Part shown: positions 9,175 through 17,123 of the stretch, one piece after another | Layout: every line of letters begins with the position of its first letter | Numbering within the stretch: position 1 is the stretch's first letter | DNA from: Aromatoleum toluolicum | GTDB lineage: Bacteria; Pseudomonadota; Gammaproteobacteria; Burkholderiales; Rhodocyclaceae | Length of the DNA stretch: 64,000 nt | NCBI RefSeq assembly: GCF_012911005.2 | Contig: NZ_WTVS01000004.1 | Location: 1 to 64,000, forward strand | Reading direction: 5' to 3' | Notes under the pieces: generated by a model | What the model saw: the letters and a program-made list of their open reading frames with translations, nothing else | Database searches by the model: none | What the model was told of the DNA's origin: nothing | Made by a program: the position numbers and the translations under genes

Positions 9175-10196
9175 GCCAGCCTCCTCGCGGCGGCCCGCTG
9201 CAGGGACGTCGCCGCGCGCATCACGCCGCCGGCGATGCCGGCCGGCCACAGCACGATCACCGCGATCAGGCTCACGCCGAAGATGCTCATCCAGTGCGTG
9301 GTGTGCTCGCCGACGAAATCGCGGAACAGGTAATAGACGACCGCACCGACGGCCGGGCCCCACAGCGTGCGGCTGCCGCCGAGCACGACCATGATCAGCA
9401 CCGTGCCGGACACCGACCAGTGCAGCGACTCGGGCGACACGAAGCCGGTGTAGAGCGCCGACAGCACGCCGCCGACCGCCGTCACCATCGCCGAGACCGC
9501 GAACACCGCGGCGCGCGGCAGCAGCGTGCGGAAACCGATGAAGCGCGCGCGCTCCTCGTTCTCGCGGATCGCCTCGGTCAGCGGGCCGAAGCCGGTGCGC
9601 AGCAGCAGCGCAAGCAGCAGCACCAGCGCGACGAGCACCAGCCAGCAGATCAGGAACATGCTCGACGGATTCTGGAAGCTCGCGAGCTCCATGCCGAACA
9701 CCTGCGCCGGGAAGTTGATGTTCATCCCGTCGGCGCCGCCGGTGAAGCCCCGCGACTTCGACACCAGCACGTAGAAGCTCTGCCCGATCGCGAGCGTCAG
9801 CATGCCGAAGGCGATGCCCGGCACCCGCACGATCACCAGGGCCAGCCCGAACGCGAACATTCCGATCGCGGCCACCGTCAGCACCACCACCATGCCGACC
9901 GGCCAGCCCGTCAGGGTGACGGCCGCGCCGACGAGATAGCCCGCCATGCCGAAGAAGAGCGCGTGGCCGAAGCTCACCATGCCGTTCTGCTTGAGCAGGA
10001 AGCCGAGACCCAGCGCGAACACCGCGTAGATCGTCGCCTGGGTCAGCAGCGACATCAGCCCGTTCGACGTCACCGACATGTTCACCGTGAGGCCCACGGC
10101 CACCGCCGCCGCTGCCATCGCGCACAGGCGCATAACGCCCGGATTACGCTTGACTTGCGTGTCTTCCAACGCAGTCGCTGTGATGATCGCGCTCAT
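9171..10196 (-). CDS. livM: ABC importer permease LivM-type
   Basis: A 341-aa multi-spanning permease. A polar 22-residue N-terminus is followed by hydrophobic segments typical of LivM, including the conserved string FLLKQNGMVSFGHALFFG. It forms the inner-membrane channel with LivH. The ATG at 10196 overlaps the stop of livH by four bases. Confidence 0.88.
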   Translation of the reverse strand: MSAIITATALEDTQVKRNPGVMRLCAMAAAAVAVGLTVNMSVTSNGLMSLLTQATIYAVFALGLGFLLKQNGMVSFGHALFFGMAGYLVGAAVTLTGWPVGMVVVLTVAAIGMFAFGLALVIVRVPGIAFGMLTLAIGQSFYVLVSKSRGFTGGADGMNINFPAQVFGMELASFQNPSSMFLICWLVLVALVLLLALLLRTGFGPLTEAIRENEERARFIGFRTLLPRAAVFAVSAMVTAVGGVLSALYTGFVSPESLHWSVSGTVLIMVVLGGSRTLWGPAVGAVVYYLFRDFVGEHTTHWMSIFGVSLIAVIVLWPAGIAGGVMRAATSLQRAAARRLA

Positions 10197-11044
10197 ACCC
10201 GGCTCCCGGAGAGGCCCGACGGACGCCAGATCAGCACCGCGGTCATCAGCGCGAAGGGCAGCAGCGCCGCGAGGTCGGGAAGATAGACGGCGCCGAGCGC
10301 CTGGACCTGGCCGAGGATCATCGCGGCGACGAACGCGCCGGCGAAGCTCCCGAGGCCGCCGATCACGACGACGACGAAGGAATCGATCAGGATGTCGCTG
10401 CCCATCGTCGGCGACAGCGACAGGAAGGGACCGGACACCACTCCGGCGAGCCCGGCGAGCGCCGCGCCCACTGCGACGACGCCACCCGACAGCCGGTCGG
10501 TATTGACCCCCTGCATCGCGGTCGTCACCGGGTCGGTGCTCGCGCCGCGGATGAAGAGGCCGATCCGGCTGTAGCGCAGCCACCCGACGAGGCAGGCCGC
10601 GACGAGCGCGCCGACCGCGACGATCGCCAGCCGATACACCGGGAAGGGCGAACCGAACAGGTCGACCGTGCCCTGCAGCGCCTCGGGCGCTGCCAGCGAA
10701 TAGCTCTGCTTGCCCCATATCGACTGGACGACGTCCTCGAACACCAGCAGCAGCCCGAAGGTCACCAGCATCACCGTCAGCGGATCGCGGTCCTGCAGCA
10801 GGCGGAAGCCGAAGCGGTCGAGGCAGAAGCCCACCGCCGCCAGCGCCGCGACCGCCGCCAGCAGCCCGCCGCCGAAGCCGAACTGCAGCGAGGCCGCATA
10901 GGCGATGTAGGCGCCGAGCATGAACAGCGAGCCGTGCGCGAAATTGACGACCCGCCGCAGGCCGTAGATCAGCACCAGGCCGGACGCCACGATCATCAGC
11001 AGCGAGCCGTACACCAGGCCATTGAGAATCTGGATCGCGATCAT
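10193..11044 (-). CDS. livH: ABC importer permease LivH-type
   Basis: A 283-aa permease with the LivH signature near the N-terminus (LNGLVYGSLLMIVASGL, then VVNFAHGSLFMLGAY). It forms a heterodimer with LivM. It follows the TetR gene with a four-base ATGA overlap, so the regulator and the importer share one transcript. Confidence 0.9.
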   Translation of the reverse strand: MIAIQILNGLVYGSLLMIVASGLVLIYGLRRVVNFAHGSLFMLGAYIAYAASLQFGFGGGLLAAVAALAAVGFCLDRFGFRLLQDRDPLTVMLVTFGLLLVFEDVVQSIWGKQSYSLAAPEALQGTVDLFGSPFPVYRLAIVAVGALVAACLVGWLRYSRIGLFIRGASTDPVTTAMQGVNTDRLSGGVVAVGAALAGLAGVVSGPFLSLSPTMGSDILIDSFVVVVIGGLGSFAGAFVAAMILGQVQALGAVYLPDLAALLPFALMTAVLIWRPSGLSGSRV

Positions 11045-11703
11045 TTCGTGCCCGTCCTCCGTTCCGGTTGCTGGTAATGACTCCATCCGGCGGGGGTCAT
11101 CAGCGCGTTCAGGAAGAGGTCCAGCCCTTCCTCGATGTAATCCTCCAGGGTCACGAACTGCTGCAGCCGCCACGCCTTGAGCGCCCAGCCGTGGGCGAGC
11201 AGCACGATGCGATAGGTCAGCAGCTCGATATTCACCGGCCGGAAGTAGCCGGCCGCGAGGCACTCTTCGATGCGGTCGATGATCAGACGGTTGGTCTCGA
11301 GCTCCATGCGCTTGATCACCGCCTGGTACTCGGGGTTGAGCGACTTCGTCTCGCGATATGCGAGCAGCGTCGCGTGCGGCTTGTCGCCGATCACCCGGCA
11401 GTAGGCGCGCACCGTCGCGCAGAAGCGCTCGACCGGCCCGTCGGCGTTCTCCAGCGCCAGCGGAATCTCGTGCAGGTAGGACGTGAGGACGTTCTCGAGC
11501 ACCAGGAAGAGCACGTCCTCCTTGCTGCGCACGTACGAATAGATGAGCCCGGTGCTGAGGCCGGCGCCCTGTGTGATCTCCCGGATGGTGGTCTTGTGGT
11601 AACCCTTGCGTGCAAACAGCTCGCCGGCTGCCTTCACGAACTGGCTGCGCCGCATCTCCACCAGGGCCGGATCGTCAACGTTACTGACTACACTCGGCTG
11701 CAT
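11041..11703 (-). CDS. TetR-family regulator, first gene of the alicyclic-acid operon
   Basis: A 220-aa TetR repressor. The N-terminal helix-turn-helix covers about residues 20-66 (AAGELFARKGYHKTTI, then GAGLSTGLIYSYVRSKEDVL). The C-terminal half is the usual variable ligand-binding part. As first gene of a transcript running to position 45, it probably controls its own operon in response to a CoA ester or the free acid. An imperfect palindrome at 11741-11754, just upstream, is its likely operator. It differs from the palindromes found in the rest of the window. Confidence 0.85.
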   Translation of the reverse strand: MQPSVVSNVDDPALVEMRRSQFVKAAGELFARKGYHKTTIREITQGAGLSTGLIYSYVRSKEDVLFLVLENVLTSYLHEIPLALENADGPVERFCATVRAYCRVIGDKPHATLLAYRETKSLNPEYQAVIKRMELETNRLIIDRIEECLAAGYFRPVNIELLTYRIVLLAHGWALKAWRLQQFVTLEDYIEEGLDLFLNALMTPAGWSHYQQPERRTGTK

Positions 11704-11740
11704 TTTTGGTCTCCTCCTCGCCGCTAAATCTGTTGTCCAG

Positions 11741-11754
11741 CGTTCAATTGGACG
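11741..11754. promoter_or_regulatory. Candidate operator of the TetR-liv-bad operon
   Basis: CGTTCAATTGGACG is a 14-bp palindrome with 6 of 7 base pairs matched. It lies 38 bp upstream of the TetR start and 100 bp from the divergent AraC start. Its half-sites do not resemble the ACCGACC half-site used elsewhere in the window. A role in autoregulation is inferred from position only. Confidence 0.5.
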
Positions 11755-11853
11755 TTCATTCAGTGGAGACGATTCTGAGGGGGGACCTTCAACGGGAAAG
11801 TGCAGATTCGGGCGAAAAGCAGGACAATTCGTGCATCAGAACAGGAGGGACGA

Positions 11854-12786
11854 ATGAAACGCAGCATCCCGAACTACGCGCTGTACGGCGACCAGGCCCA
11901 GCCCGGGTGGATCGACTCCTTCAACATCGAGTGGATTCCGCAGCGATCGAAACCCTATAACTGGCATATCCGTCCCCACATCCACGACGCGTTCCTGCAG
12001 ATCCTGTACCTGCAGAGCGGGGGAATGGAGCTGCTGCTGAACGACGTGAAGTGGTCGGCGGTGGCGCCCTGCCTCGCGGTGATCCCGGCACAAACCGTGC
12101 ACGGCATCGATTTCATACCCGATACCGACGGGCCCGCGGTGACGGCCGCGCAGAAGCAGCTCGAGTCGATGGCGAGCCTCGTGATGCCCGAACTGCTGCA
12201 GGTGATCCGCACGCCGGCGGTGATCGCGATGCCGGCAGAGAACTCGCATTCCGCGTCGCTGATGACGCTCTTCCGCGAGGTCGAGCGCGAATGGCGAATG
12301 CACGCCGTGGGGCAAAGCGCGGCGGGAATGTCGCTGCTGATCACCGTGCTCGTGCAGATCGCACGGATCGGCAACGCGCTGGGCCCGACACCGACGGTAT
12401 CGAACCCGCGCAAGGCTGGCCAGGTGGAGAAATTCCGCACCCTGGTCGACAAGAACTTCCGCAAGCGGCTACCGATCGAGGCCTATGCGCAGGAGCTTGG
12501 CGTCACCCCCGGCCAGCTGTCGCGACTGTGCCGCGACGTGCTTGGCGTGTCGGCGCTCAACGTCATCAACGCGCGTATCGTGCACGAGGCGCAGCGCGAA
12601 CTGGTCTACGGTGGTACCAGCGTCAAGCAGATCGCTGCCACCCTCGGTTTTGCGGACGAAGACTATTTCGGGCGCTTCTTTCGCAAACAAACCGGAATTG
12701 GCCCGAAAATGTTCCGCGATCAGGCGCGAGCGAAGCTGATCGACGGCGAGAGGCATCCACAGGTGGCAAGGCCGCCGGGATTCTAG
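11854..12786 (+). CDS. AraC-family transcriptional regulator
   Basis: A 310-aa protein with an N-terminal cupin-like sensing part (HIRPHIHDAFLQILYL near residues 42-57) and a C-terminal pair of helix-turn-helix motifs (from about residue 200, with PIEAYAQELGVTPGQLSRL and SVKQIAATLGFADEDYFGRFFRK). The layout recalls PobC/PobR-type activators of hydroxybenzoate genes. The ATG at 11854 has a strong AGGAGGG site. Divergence from the TetR-liv-bad operon suggests it activates that operon or the genes to its right. Confidence 0.85.
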   Translation: MKRSIPNYALYGDQAQPGWIDSFNIEWIPQRSKPYNWHIRPHIHDAFLQILYLQSGGMELLLNDVKWSAVAPCLAVIPAQTVHGIDFIPDTDGPAVTAAQKQLESMASLVMPELLQVIRTPAVIAMPAENSHSASLMTLFREVEREWRMHAVGQSAAGMSLLITVLVQIARIGNALGPTPTVSNPRKAGQVEKFRTLVDKNFRKRLPIEAYAQELGVTPGQLSRLCRDVLGVSALNVINARIVHEAQRELVYGGTSVKQIAATLGFADEDYFGRFFRKQTGIGPKMFRDQARAKLIDGERHPQVARPPGF

Positions 12787-12855
12787 CGCCCCCGACCCAG
12801 GCCCGGATGTATCAACTCTTCGGCAAGCGTGGCCCCACTGCTCGGCGAATTGAAC

Positions 12856-13560
12856 TCACCCCCCCTTGAATTGCGCCGAGATGCGCTCCATCACCGTGTG
12901 ATGGTTGGCGTGTGCTGCAAGGTTGTAGGCCGTCAGATTTGCCGCGCGGATGAACGCACGTTCGACCTGTCCGGCGGCGACATCGATGTCGATGATGTTG
13001 ATGCAGGCGGGTTCCTGCTCGAAGGCTTTCAGGCCGTGCAGCGACGCCCCGACGACATGGCTCAGGATGACGCGATTGACCGCGTCGTGGGCGACCACCA
13101 GCAGGTTGGCCCAGTCGTCCGCCCGCACGAGTTCGAGCCAAACTTCGAGCACGCGCCGCTCGAAGTCCGCCCAGGATTCGCCGCCGATGAAGCTCGCGCC
13201 CGGCTCGGGGGCCCGCTCGTAGGCGCGGGTGATGATCTCGTCGCGCCGCTGCGGCGGAACCTCAGCGAGGCGGCCGGCGCGGATTTCCTTCAGGCGCGGC
13301 TCCTCGCGCACCGGCAGGGTCCGCCCGTCCAGCACCAGGCTCGCCGTGCGGGCGGTGCGCGGCATGCCGGAGATGAGCGCGCCGTCGAACGGAATCTCCC
13401 GCAGCAGCGCGCCCGCCGCGCGAGCCTGCTCGCACCCGTGCTCGGTGAGGGTCACGTGGCGCGGGTCGATGGGGCGCCCGGCGGCATCGAAGTACTGCAC
13501 CTCGCCGTGGCGCATCAGATAGACGCGTCGGCGACGATCCGTGCCCGCCAGGCGGCTCAT
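12856..13560 (-). CDS. Histidine phosphatase family protein (phosphoglycerate mutase-like)
   Basis: A 234-aa protein with the phosphohistidine motif LMRHGE (His18) near the N-terminus and a second conserved histidine in VVAHDAVNR. Family members remove phosphate from small molecules or proteins. It is the last gene of the thiolase-to-phosphatase operon, its ATG sharing one base with the upstream stop (TGATG). Co-occurrence with an APH-type kinase and a dehydrogenase that may handle a phosphorylated acyl-CoA raises the chance of a metabolic or repair role there; this is inference. Confidence 0.8.
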   Translation of the reverse strand: MSRLAGTDRRRRVYLMRHGEVQYFDAAGRPIDPRHVTLTEHGCEQARAAGALLREIPFDGALISGMPRTARTASLVLDGRTLPVREEPRLKEIRAGRLAEVPPQRRDEIITRAYERAPEPGASFIGGESWADFERRVLEVWLELVRADDWANLLVVAHDAVNRVILSHVVGASLHGLKAFEQEPACINIIDIDVAAGQVERAFIRAANLTAYNLAAHANHHTVMERISAQFKGG

Positions 13561-13961
13561 CAGCCCTGCTCCCCGAGATATTTCGGGTTGCTTTCCATGA
13601 CCTTGGTGCGGATGGTTTCCAGCAGATGCTGCCGCGCCGCATCGCGCCACGCACCGGCGTCGCCCCGACCGGCACGGATCGCGTGCGCGAACTCGCGGTC
13701 GAGTTCCGTAAGCCGCCGCCGCAGTTCGGCCCCGCCGGCCGGTTCGTCGCGCCCGGCGTGACCCAGCAAGGACTGCAGCGATCTCAGTTCCCTGCGCTCG
13801 CCATCCTCGCCGTTCTTCAGCTGGCGCATCGCGATGATCATGGCGTTGGCGATCATCAGCGCGGCGTGCTTCCGCTCGGGCGGCAGCGCGGGCAGGATCT
13901 CTTCCCGCAACACGTTCCGCGCGGTCTCGAGCAGTTGTTCGCCGATCGGTTCGTCGCGCAT
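13560..13961 (-). CDS. DUF6285-like small protein (LvaB-like position)
   Basis: A 133-aa protein rich in helix-forming residues with no cofactor motif. The string KHAALMIANAMIIAMRQL and the C-terminal KVMESNPKYL fit, from memory, the DUF6285 family found beside APH-type kinases. In Pseudomonas putida the small protein LvaB is needed by the kinase LvaA to phosphorylate 4-hydroxyacyl-CoA. The same gene order here suggests a kinase partner. Its stop and start each share one base with the neighbouring genes (TGATG), so tight co-translation is likely. Confidence 0.65.
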   Translation of the reverse strand: MRDEPIGEQLLETARNVLREEILPALPPERKHAALMIANAMIIAMRQLKNGEDGERRELRSLQSLLGHAGRDEPAGGAELRRRLTELDREFAHAIRAGRGDAGAWRDAARQHLLETIRTKVMESNPKYLGEQG

Positions 13962-14971
13962 CAGCGGGCCTCCGTCATGGTCAGGATTTCGTATTCGAGT
14001 TCCGGTACGATGTGGCCGGTCAGCGCGAGCATCAGCGAGGTCTCCTCGCCGGAGAGGTGACGCTCGGCCTGCTGCACGGCGATCACGGCCCAGTTCAGAT
14101 GCGCCATCACTTCCCAGTAGTGGATGTCCTCGTCCTCGAGGCGGCGCCCGGTGACGGCTGCATAGCCGCGATAGAAGTCCTCGCGCGCCCCCACTCCGCC
14201 CGCCTCGCCCTTGCCGCCGAAACGCCAGCACTTGGCGCAGAACCAGCCGACATCCTCGAGCGGGTCGCCCCAGCCGGAGAACTCCCAGTCGAGGATGGCG
14301 GTGAGACCGTTCTCGTCCACCATGTAGTTGCCAGTGCGGAAATCGCGATGGCACAGGACGAGCTCGCCGCGCTCGGGCGCATTGATTTCGAGCCAGCGCA
14401 GGCCCCATTCCAGCGCGGGGTGGGCGGTGCGATGGCCGTCGAGGAAGCGGCGCAGCCGTGCGACGTGCTGCAGCGCGGGCGACGAGCCCGGGGACGGCAG
14501 GAACGCGAGATCCTCGCGCGGCGGACGGATCGAATGGATGCGGCCGAGCTCGGCGCCGAGGCGTTCGAGCAGCACGCGGCGGTCACCGCCCAGCTTCGCG
14601 TCGCGCACGACGACGTGGGAGGCCGCAACGCCGCCGACGAAGCGCATCACGAAGAACTGCTTGCCGATGAGGCTCGCGTCGCGGCACAGCCACAGCGGCT
14701 CCGGCACCGTCACGCCAGCGGCGTGGGCGGCCTTGAGGAGCGCGAACTCCTCGGCGCGGCAGTGGCTGCCGGATACTCCCGACGGCGCGTCGGTGCGCAC
14801 GACGAGCTTCAGTTCGGGGGCGAACGCGCCGCCCGCGACCTCGGCCTGGATGAACCAGTTTTCCTGGATCGAGCCCCCCGAGAGGAGCTTCGCTTCCGCG
14901 ATCGATACCCGGTCGGCACCAGCCTCCCGTCGAATGAATTCTTCCAGCGCGCCGCGCATCTGTTCGTTCAT
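13961..14971 (-). CDS. APH-type kinase (LvaA/ACAD10-11 kinase-like)
   Basis: A 336-aa phosphotransferase of the aminoglycoside/choline kinase fold. The catalytic motif HRDFRTGN has His208, Asp210 and Asn215, and the Mg-binding motif is DWE at 228-230. In the lva operon and in human ACAD10/11, kinases of this type phosphorylate the hydroxyl of 4-hydroxyacyl-CoA so that an acyl-CoA dehydrogenase-fold partner can eliminate phosphate. Such a partner is the next gene upstream. The ATG at 14971 is chosen; a GTG three codons earlier is also possible. Antibiotic resistance is unlikely given the operon. Confidence 0.78.
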   Translation of the reverse strand: MNEQMRGALEEFIRREAGADRVSIAEAKLLSGGSIQENWFIQAEVAGGAFAPELKLVVRTDAPSGVSGSHCRAEEFALLKAAHAAGVTVPEPLWLCRDASLIGKQFFVMRFVGGVAASHVVVRDAKLGGDRRVLLERLGAELGRIHSIRPPREDLAFLPSPGSSPALQHVARLRRFLDGHRTAHPALEWGLRWLEINAPERGELVLCHRDFRTGNYMVDENGLTAILDWEFSGWGDPLEDVGWFCAKCWRFGGKGEAGGVGAREDFYRGYAAVTGRRLEDEDIHYWEVMAHLNWAVIAVQQAERHLSGEETSLMLALTGHIVPELEYEILTMTEAR

Positions 14972-15017
14972 GTTCTGCACACTCGTCCGTGGTTCGGAAA
15001 TGCGTTCGCCCGGCGCA

Positions 15018-16190
15018 TCACACTTCGCGCGCGATGCCCTTGATGACCCGCTTCGCGATGCTCCAGCGGTGCACCTCGGACGGGCCGTCGTAGATGCGGA
15101 ACGCCCGCATGTCGGCGAAGATTTGCGCCACCGTGGTCTCGCGCGTCACGCCCTGCCCGCCGAGGATCTGCACGCAGCGGTCGACGACGCGCCAGCAGGC
15201 TTCCGAGACCAGGACCTTGGACATGCTCGAGTCGTGGATCGCGAGGTGCCCCTTGTCGAGCACCCAGGCGGTGTGCCAGATCGCCAGGCGCGCCGAGTGG
15301 ATGTCCATCTCGTTGTCCGCGAGCATGAAGCCGACGCCCTCGTGGCTGCCCAGCGGCTTGCCGAAGGCGTGGCGTCGACGGGCGTAGTCGGTGGCGATAT
15401 CGTGGGCGCGGCGTGCGGCGCCGAGCCAGCGCATGCAGTGCGTGAGGCGCGCCGGCGACAGGCGGACCTGCGCGTACTTGAAGCCCTCGCCGAGCTCGCC
15501 GAGGATGTTCGCGGCGGGCACGCGGACGTCGTCCAGGCGCACGACGCCGTGTCCGCCGGGGAAACAGGTGTCGAGGGTGTCCATCGAGCGCTCGACGACG
15601 AAGCCGGGCACGTCGGTGTCCGACAGGAACATCGTGGCGCGCCCGTCCTCGAGCTTGGCCATGATGATCGCGAACGCGGCGCCGTCGGCACCGGTGGTGA
15701 ACCATTTGCGCCCGTTGATGACGTAGTCGTCACCGTCGCGCACCGCGGTGGTCTGCAGCATCGAGGGGTCGGAGCCGGCGCCGGGGGTCGGTTCGGTCAT
15801 GCAGAAGCACGAGCGCACCTTGCCGGCGGCGAGCGGGCGCAGCCAGCGCTCCTTGTGCTCGGGCCGGGCGACGACCTCCATCAGGTGCATGTTGCCCTCG
15901 TCCGGCGCCGCAATGTTGAGCGCAACGGGACCGAGCAGCGAGTATCCGGCCTCCTCGAAGAACACCGCCTTCGCGCGGTGATCGAGGCCCAGGCCGCCGA
16001 ATTCCTTCGACACGTGCGCGGACAGCAGCTCCGCCGAGCGCGCCTTGGCGATCAGTTCCGCACGCAGCTCCTCACTCGGCCCGTGCGCGGTCCGGCGCGG
16101 GTCGCGCTCGTAGGGAATGATTTCCTCCGCGATGAAGCGGCGCACCTTCTGCTGCAGTGCCGACAGTTCTTCCGACAGATCAAAGTTCAT
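15018..16190 (-). CDS. Acyl-CoA dehydrogenase family protein, ACAD10/11 (LvaC)-like
   Basis: A 390-aa flavoprotein of the acyl-CoA dehydrogenase fold, with CFCMTEPTPGAGSDPS in the FAD/substrate region and LGGQGVTRETTVAQIFADMRAFRIYDGPSEVHR near the end in two conserved pieces. At the position of the usual catalytic glutamate of the YEG motif it has Asp368 (YDG), which I recall as typical of the ACAD10/11 group. With the kinase beside it, phosphate elimination from a phosphorylated acyl-CoA is as plausible as plain dehydrogenation. The ATG at 16190 is the only good start. Confidence 0.8.
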   Translation of the reverse strand: MNFDLSEELSALQQKVRRFIAEEIIPYERDPRRTAHGPSEELRAELIAKARSAELLSAHVSKEFGGLGLDHRAKAVFFEEAGYSLLGPVALNIAAPDEGNMHLMEVVARPEHKERWLRPLAAGKVRSCFCMTEPTPGAGSDPSMLQTTAVRDGDDYVINGRKWFTTGADGAAFAIIMAKLEDGRATMFLSDTDVPGFVVERSMDTLDTCFPGGHGVVRLDDVRVPAANILGELGEGFKYAQVRLSPARLTHCMRWLGAARRAHDIATDYARRRHAFGKPLGSHEGVGFMLADNEMDIHSARLAIWHTAWVLDKGHLAIHDSSMSKVLVSEACWRVVDRCVQILGGQGVTRETTVAQIFADMRAFRIYDGPSEVHRWSIAKRVIKGIAREV

Positions 16191-16224
16191 GCTTGGCTGA
16201 CTCCCGCGAGATGGTTCGCCGATT

Positions 16225-17076
16225 TCAGGCGTAGTTGAAGAAGCCGCGGCCGCTCTTGCGCCCGAGGAAGCCGGCGTCGACCATTTCCTTGAGCAGCGGC
16301 GCGGGTCGGTACTTGGGATCATTGAAACCGGCGTGGAACATCTCCATCACCGACAGCATCGTGTCGAGGCCGATGAGGTCGGCGAGCGCCAGCGGGCCGA
16401 TGGGCTGGTTGCAGCCGAGCTTCATGCCGGCGTCGATGTCCTCGGCCGAGGCGAGCCCTTCCTGCAGCGCGAACACCGCCTCGTTGATCATCGGGCACAG
16501 GATGCGGTTCACCGCGAAGCCCGGGCTGTTCTTCGCGACGATAGCGGTCTTGCCGATCGCAGCGACGAATCCCCGCGCGGCGTCCACGCTCGCGGGCGAG
16601 GTGCACAGTCCCGGCACCAGCTCGACCAGCGCCATCAGCGGCACCGGGTTGAAGAAGTGCATGCCGACGAAGCGCTCGGGGCGTTTCGTCGCCGCCGCGA
16701 GGCGCGTGATCGACATCGACGAGGTGTTGGTGGCGATCAGCGCGTCCGGGCCGACGACCGCGTCGACCTGGGCGAGGATCTTCAGCTTGAGCGCCTCGTT
16801 CTCGGTCGCCGCCTCGATCACGAGGTCGACCCGCGCGAGGTCCGCGTAATCGGTCGTGCCGCGGATGCGGTCCAGGTATTCGTCCTTCTGCGCGGCCGTG
16901 AGCTGCCCCTTCTTGATCAGGCGGTCGAGGCTACCGGAGATCGTCGCGATCCCCTTGCCCACCGCATCGGCCGAAATGTCGACCATGACGACGGACAATC
17001 CCGCCGCCGCGCACACCTGGGCAATGCCGTTGCCCATCGTTCCCGCCCCGAGGACGCCTACCGTGCTGATACCCAT
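16225..17076 (-). CDS. 3-hydroxyacyl-CoA dehydrogenase (Hbd/PaaH type)
   Basis: A 283-aa single-function enzyme with the NAD-binding GAGTMG at 10-15, Ser119 and catalytic His140 in MHFFNPV. It oxidises (S)-3-hydroxyacyl-CoA to 3-oxoacyl-CoA with NAD+. Length equals the usual size of the Hbd/PaaH group. It lies between the thiolase (47 bp upstream) and the acyl-CoA dehydrogenase in one operon, the order expected for beta-oxidation. Confidence 0.88.
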   Translation of the reverse strand: MGISTVGVLGAGTMGNGIAQVCAAAGLSVVMVDISADAVGKGIATISGSLDRLIKKGQLTAAQKDEYLDRIRGTTDYADLARVDLVIEAATENEALKLKILAQVDAVVGPDALIATNTSSMSITRLAAATKRPERFVGMHFFNPVPLMALVELVPGLCTSPASVDAARGFVAAIGKTAIVAKNSPGFAVNRILCPMINEAVFALQEGLASAEDIDAGMKLGCNQPIGPLALADLIGLDTMLSVMEMFHAGFNDPKYRPAPLLKEMVDAGFLGRKSGRGFFNYA

Positions 17077-17123
17077 GCTTCGCTCCCGCTCTGAATGCTG
17101 AAAATGTCCCGGCCGCGCGCGTC

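Noticed and set aside
13655-13672. CCGACCGG-like half-sites within genes
   Set aside because: Half-sites of this kind are common by chance in such GC-rich coding DNA; no second half and no promoter nearby.
13961-14971. Antibiotic resistance (aminoglycoside phosphotransferase)
   Set aside because: The fold matches, but the gene is embedded in a beta-oxidation operon beside an ACAD10/11-like dehydrogenase, which fits acyl-CoA kinases better.
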